NCBI GenBank assembly: GCA_017416505.1
Contig: JAFQCI010000124.1
Location: forward strand, 15,308-79,307
Direction: 5' to 3'
Origin: Lachnospiraceae bacterium
GTDB lineage: Bacteria; Bacillota_A; Clostridia; Lachnospirales; Lachnospiraceae
Length of the DNA stretch: 64,000 bases
Shown here: positions 62,018-64,000 of the stretch, one piece after another
Layout: the number at the start of each line of letters is the position of its first letter
Position numbering within the stretch: the first letter of the stretch is position 1
Notes under the pieces: generated by a model
Databases searched by the model: none
What the model was told of the DNA's origin: nothing
What the model saw: only the letters and a program-made list of their open reading frames with translations
Position numbers and translations under genes: made by a program

Positions 62018-63280
62018 ATGGATAATGTAAATGAGATTTATGTATATGAGAATTGGAAATCAGATACTCCATCGTTAATAGGTACGTTGTATGTAGACGG
62101 CGGTAGAGGAAAACAGATAGTGTCTTTTGAATATGACGACGAATGGTTAAATGATTTGACCAATAATGTGACCCTAGATCCGGATTTGAGAATGTTTAAG
62201 GGACGTCAGTATACACCGGCAGATAAGTTGATGTTTGGTGTGTTTGAGGATTCCTGCCCCGACAGATGGGGACGTCTTTTGATGAAGAGGCGTGAAGCGA
62301 TTATTGCCAAGAAGGAAGAGAGAAAACCTAGGACTTTAACAGAAGTAGATTTTCTGATAGGAGTCTATGATGAGACAAGAATGGGTGGCTTAAGATTTTC
62401 TACATCGAAAGGTGGTTCGTTTATGTCTGATGATAAAGAATTGGAAACTCCACCTTGGACAACACTTCGTAAACTGGAGTTAGCCTCTTTGGCATTTGAA
62501 AAGAACGATGATGGTATGGAAGAAAAGTGGTTGAAACAGTTAGTAGCACCGGGTTCTTCATTAGGTGGAGCTAGACCTAAGGCGACTGTTGTTGCACCGG
62601 ATGGTTCTTTATGGATTGCAAAATTCCCATCAAAACATGATGAAATCAATGTGGGGGCATGGGAAATGGTAGTCCACGATTTAGCGGTTATGTGTAACTT
62701 GAATGTTCCGGAAGCGAAGCTGGAGAACTTTTCTAAAACAGGAAGTACATTCTTAATAAAGCGATTTGATAGAGAAGGAGATAGGAGAATTCATTTTGCT
62801 TCTGCAATGACACTTTTAGGTAAGACAGATGGAATGAATGCGTCAGCTGGCTCAAGTTACATGGAGATTGCATCAATCATAAAAACCAATAGTGCAACAC
62901 CGGGGAAAGATTTGCTGGAACTGTGGCGTAGGATTGTTTTAAATATGGCGGTGTCGAACACTGACGACCATCTGAGAAATCATGGGTTTGTTCTTGTAAA
63001 GGATGGATGGAGTCTGTCTCCGCTATATGATGTAAATCCTAATATTTATGGAGATACATTATCGCTCAATGTGGATTCTGATAATAATCTGATTGACTTT
63101 AATCTGGCGTTGTCTGTTGCAAAAATGTACGGATTAACGGATGCGCAGGCGTTAGAGGAATTACAGGGAATCAAGAATGTGGTGGAAAGCAATTGGAGAA
63201 GACTTGCCGGACAGTATGGACTGAGCAGAAGTGAGATTGAAGGAATGGCGCCGGCATTTGATATGTCATTTAAAGGATAA
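62018..63280 (+). CDS. hipA: HipA-like serine/threonine kinase toxin
   Basis: 420 residues. N-terminal subdomain, then the Gly-rich loop PGSSLGGARPKATV with Lys for ATP, IAKFPSKHDE, catalytic loop NMAVSNTDDHLRNHGFV (Asp in NTDDH) and metal-binding PLYDVNP. The kinase core looks intact. HipA kinases phosphorylate aminoacyl-tRNA synthetases in studied cases, causing growth arrest; the target here is unknown. Its length is near the usual HipA length. Confidence 0.9.
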   Translation: MDNVNEIYVYENWKSDTPSLIGTLYVDGGRGKQIVSFEYDDEWLNDLTNNVTLDPDLRMFKGRQYTPADKLMFGVFEDSCPDRWGRLLMKRREAIIAKKEERKPRTLTEVDFLIGVYDETRMGGLRFSTSKGGSFMSDDKELETPPWTTLRKLELASLAFEKNDDGMEEKWLKQLVAPGSSLGGARPKATVVAPDGSLWIAKFPSKHDEINVGAWEMVVHDLAVMCNLNVPEAKLENFSKTGSTFLIKRFDREGDRRIHFASAMTLLGKTDGMNASAGSSYMEIASIIKTNSATPGKDLLELWRRIVLNMAVSNTDDHLRNHGFVLVKDGWSLSPLYDVNPNIYGDTLSLNVDSDNNLIDFNLALSVAKMYGLTDAQALEELQGIKNVVESNWRRLAGQYGLSRSEIEGMAPAFDMSFKG

Positions 63281-63717
63281 GAAGGGTATTTATTCATATA
63301 AGAAGAGATAAATTTGCAGTAAGGAAGGCAAAATAGTGTACAGAAAGGAAGGTGCCTTATGTTCCCTTTAATCAACAAACGAGAAACTGGTGTTAATCTA
63401 CGAAGAATTATGGACATGCGTGGTGTTACACCAAAGGATGTGCAGAGCAGCAAGCCTGCGTGCCGGGGGAGTCGGCATGAGATATACCTGCATCATAGAT
63501 GGCAAGGAAAGTCATCTGTATTATGAAGATAATAATATGTGGTTTGTGGAGGGGCGATAAATCTAAGGAATGGAGTTAGTCAGGAATAAAGGTCAGCGAG
63601 AAGTACAAAAGACGAGTGGTGCGGACTTCGGCACATCGGAACTCATTCGTCATTCAACAGTCATCAATGGTTTTCCTTTCCCTTTACCGTTGAGTAATTA
63701 CAATCAACAGGAGGATT
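63281..63717 (+). other. Gene-debris region after hipA
   Basis: At 63359-63445 a frame reads MFPLINKRETGVNLRRIMDMRGVTPKDVQ, the start of an XRE-like regulator, then breaks. At 63477-63560 a 27-residue frame (MRYTCIIDGKESHLYYEDNN...) resembles the end of a small mobile-element protein. They touch, so a deletion joined them. The stretch 63561-63705 shows no gene; CAGGAGG at about 63710 serves the next gene. Confidence 0.5.
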
Positions 63718-63720
63718 TTG

Positions 63721-63981
63721 ATGATGATAGATAGAAAAGAAAAAAGATTTGTAAGCTGCCCGGTATGTGGCAGGGTTCTGATGAAATGTCAGGGCATGTG
63801 CAATTTAGAAATAACCTGTGGAAAATGCAACAGAGACATTGTAGCCATTATAGATGATGAGAGAGTGATGGTGCTGGAAAACCGCAGAGGAAACGGTCAG
63901 GTAGGACAGGTTAAGGTAAGTGTCCAAAAGACCAAGGGCTGTAAGCAGATGCAACCAATGAAGCGAGCAGCAAATTTTTAA
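63721..63981 (+). CDS. Small zinc-ribbon-like protein
   Basis: 86 residues with CPVCGRVLMKCQG and ITCGKCNRDI, two CxxC pairs forming a zinc ribbon, and a basic C-terminus. Similar small proteins occur on integrative elements of clostridia; the function is unknown. AGGAGG lies upstream of ATG 63721. It suggests the window's right edge enters another mobile region. Confidence 0.7.
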   Translation: MMIDRKEKRFVSCPVCGRVLMKCQGMCNLEITCGKCNRDIVAIIDDERVMVLENRRGNGQVGQVKVSVQKTKGCKQMQPMKRAANF

Positions 63982-64000
63982 TACAATAGAATAATTGAGG

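Noticed and set aside
1..64000. tRNA or rRNA genes
   Set aside because: All gaps were read for cloverleaf-like patterns and the GTTCGAATC arm; none was found.

Overview
The window looks like the chromosome of an AT-rich, endospore-forming Clostridia, most probably a member of the Lachnospiraceae. The evidence is a complete eight-gene spoIIIA operon, spoIVB and spo0A, a CarD regulator, a short RelA/SpoT-type alarmone synthetase, an EFR1-type ferredoxin-flavodoxin protein and a second EF-G-like GTPase. No rRNA, tRNA or CRISPR array was seen.

Core region (1 to about 38.3 kb). spoIIIAA-AH (1-5082) is followed by the conserved Firmicutes block asp23, nusB, xseA, xseB, ispA, dxs, tlyA, nadK, argR, recN, spoIVB, spo0A (5272-17368). 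It links sporulation, DNA repair and isoprenoid synthesis. The notable feature is that spo0A is present as a tandem pair: the first copy has lost the phosphoacceptor Asp and other switch residues of its receiver domain but keeps the DNA-binding domain. Next come glgA, rqcH (minus strand), an M16C peptidase, era-recO, a DUF6062 protein (minus), several membrane or unknown proteins, yitT, an alarmone synthetase, carD, a GNAT protein (minus), a histidine phosphatase, pfkA, an HD hydrolase and an EF-G paralogue. Four copies of a short inverted-repeat element (MITE-like) lie between 26.9 and 35.3 kb.

Transition region (38.4-44.1 kb). It carries an EFR1 ferredoxin protein, a bacterial PARG-like (TIGR02452) protein with a tiny partner, a membrane-anchored XRE regulator, a hypoxanthine-DNA glycosylase and two ABC-2 permeases that lack an ATPase gene. 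Decayed genes begin to appear at 43.8 kb.

Accessory/defence island (44.1-64 kb). Two directly repeated 137-bp structured elements bracket a Pycsar-cyclase-like gene remnant, an AAA-ATPase/PD-(D/E)XK gene under a palindromic operator, a truncated phosphoesterase and a small unknown gene. After this comes one long tightly packed operon (48471-57983): XRE regulator, C5-cytosine methyltransferase M1, McrB-like AAA+ ATPase, McrC-like nuclease, Vsr-like nuclease, C5-methyltransferase M2, a large protein with an Hsp90/MutL-type ATPase domain plus a histidine-kinase-like ATPase domain, and a protein with an N-terminal receiver domain. I read it as a LlaJI-like restriction-modification system carrying a phosphorelay-like sensor pair. 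It abuts the C-terminal half of a truncated DUF3427-type helicase and a NUDIX hydrolase. Then follow a broken AAA_14/DUF4143 ATPase, an intact hipBA toxin-antitoxin pair with a perfect operator palindrome, and mobile-element debris with a small zinc-ribbon protein at the right edge.
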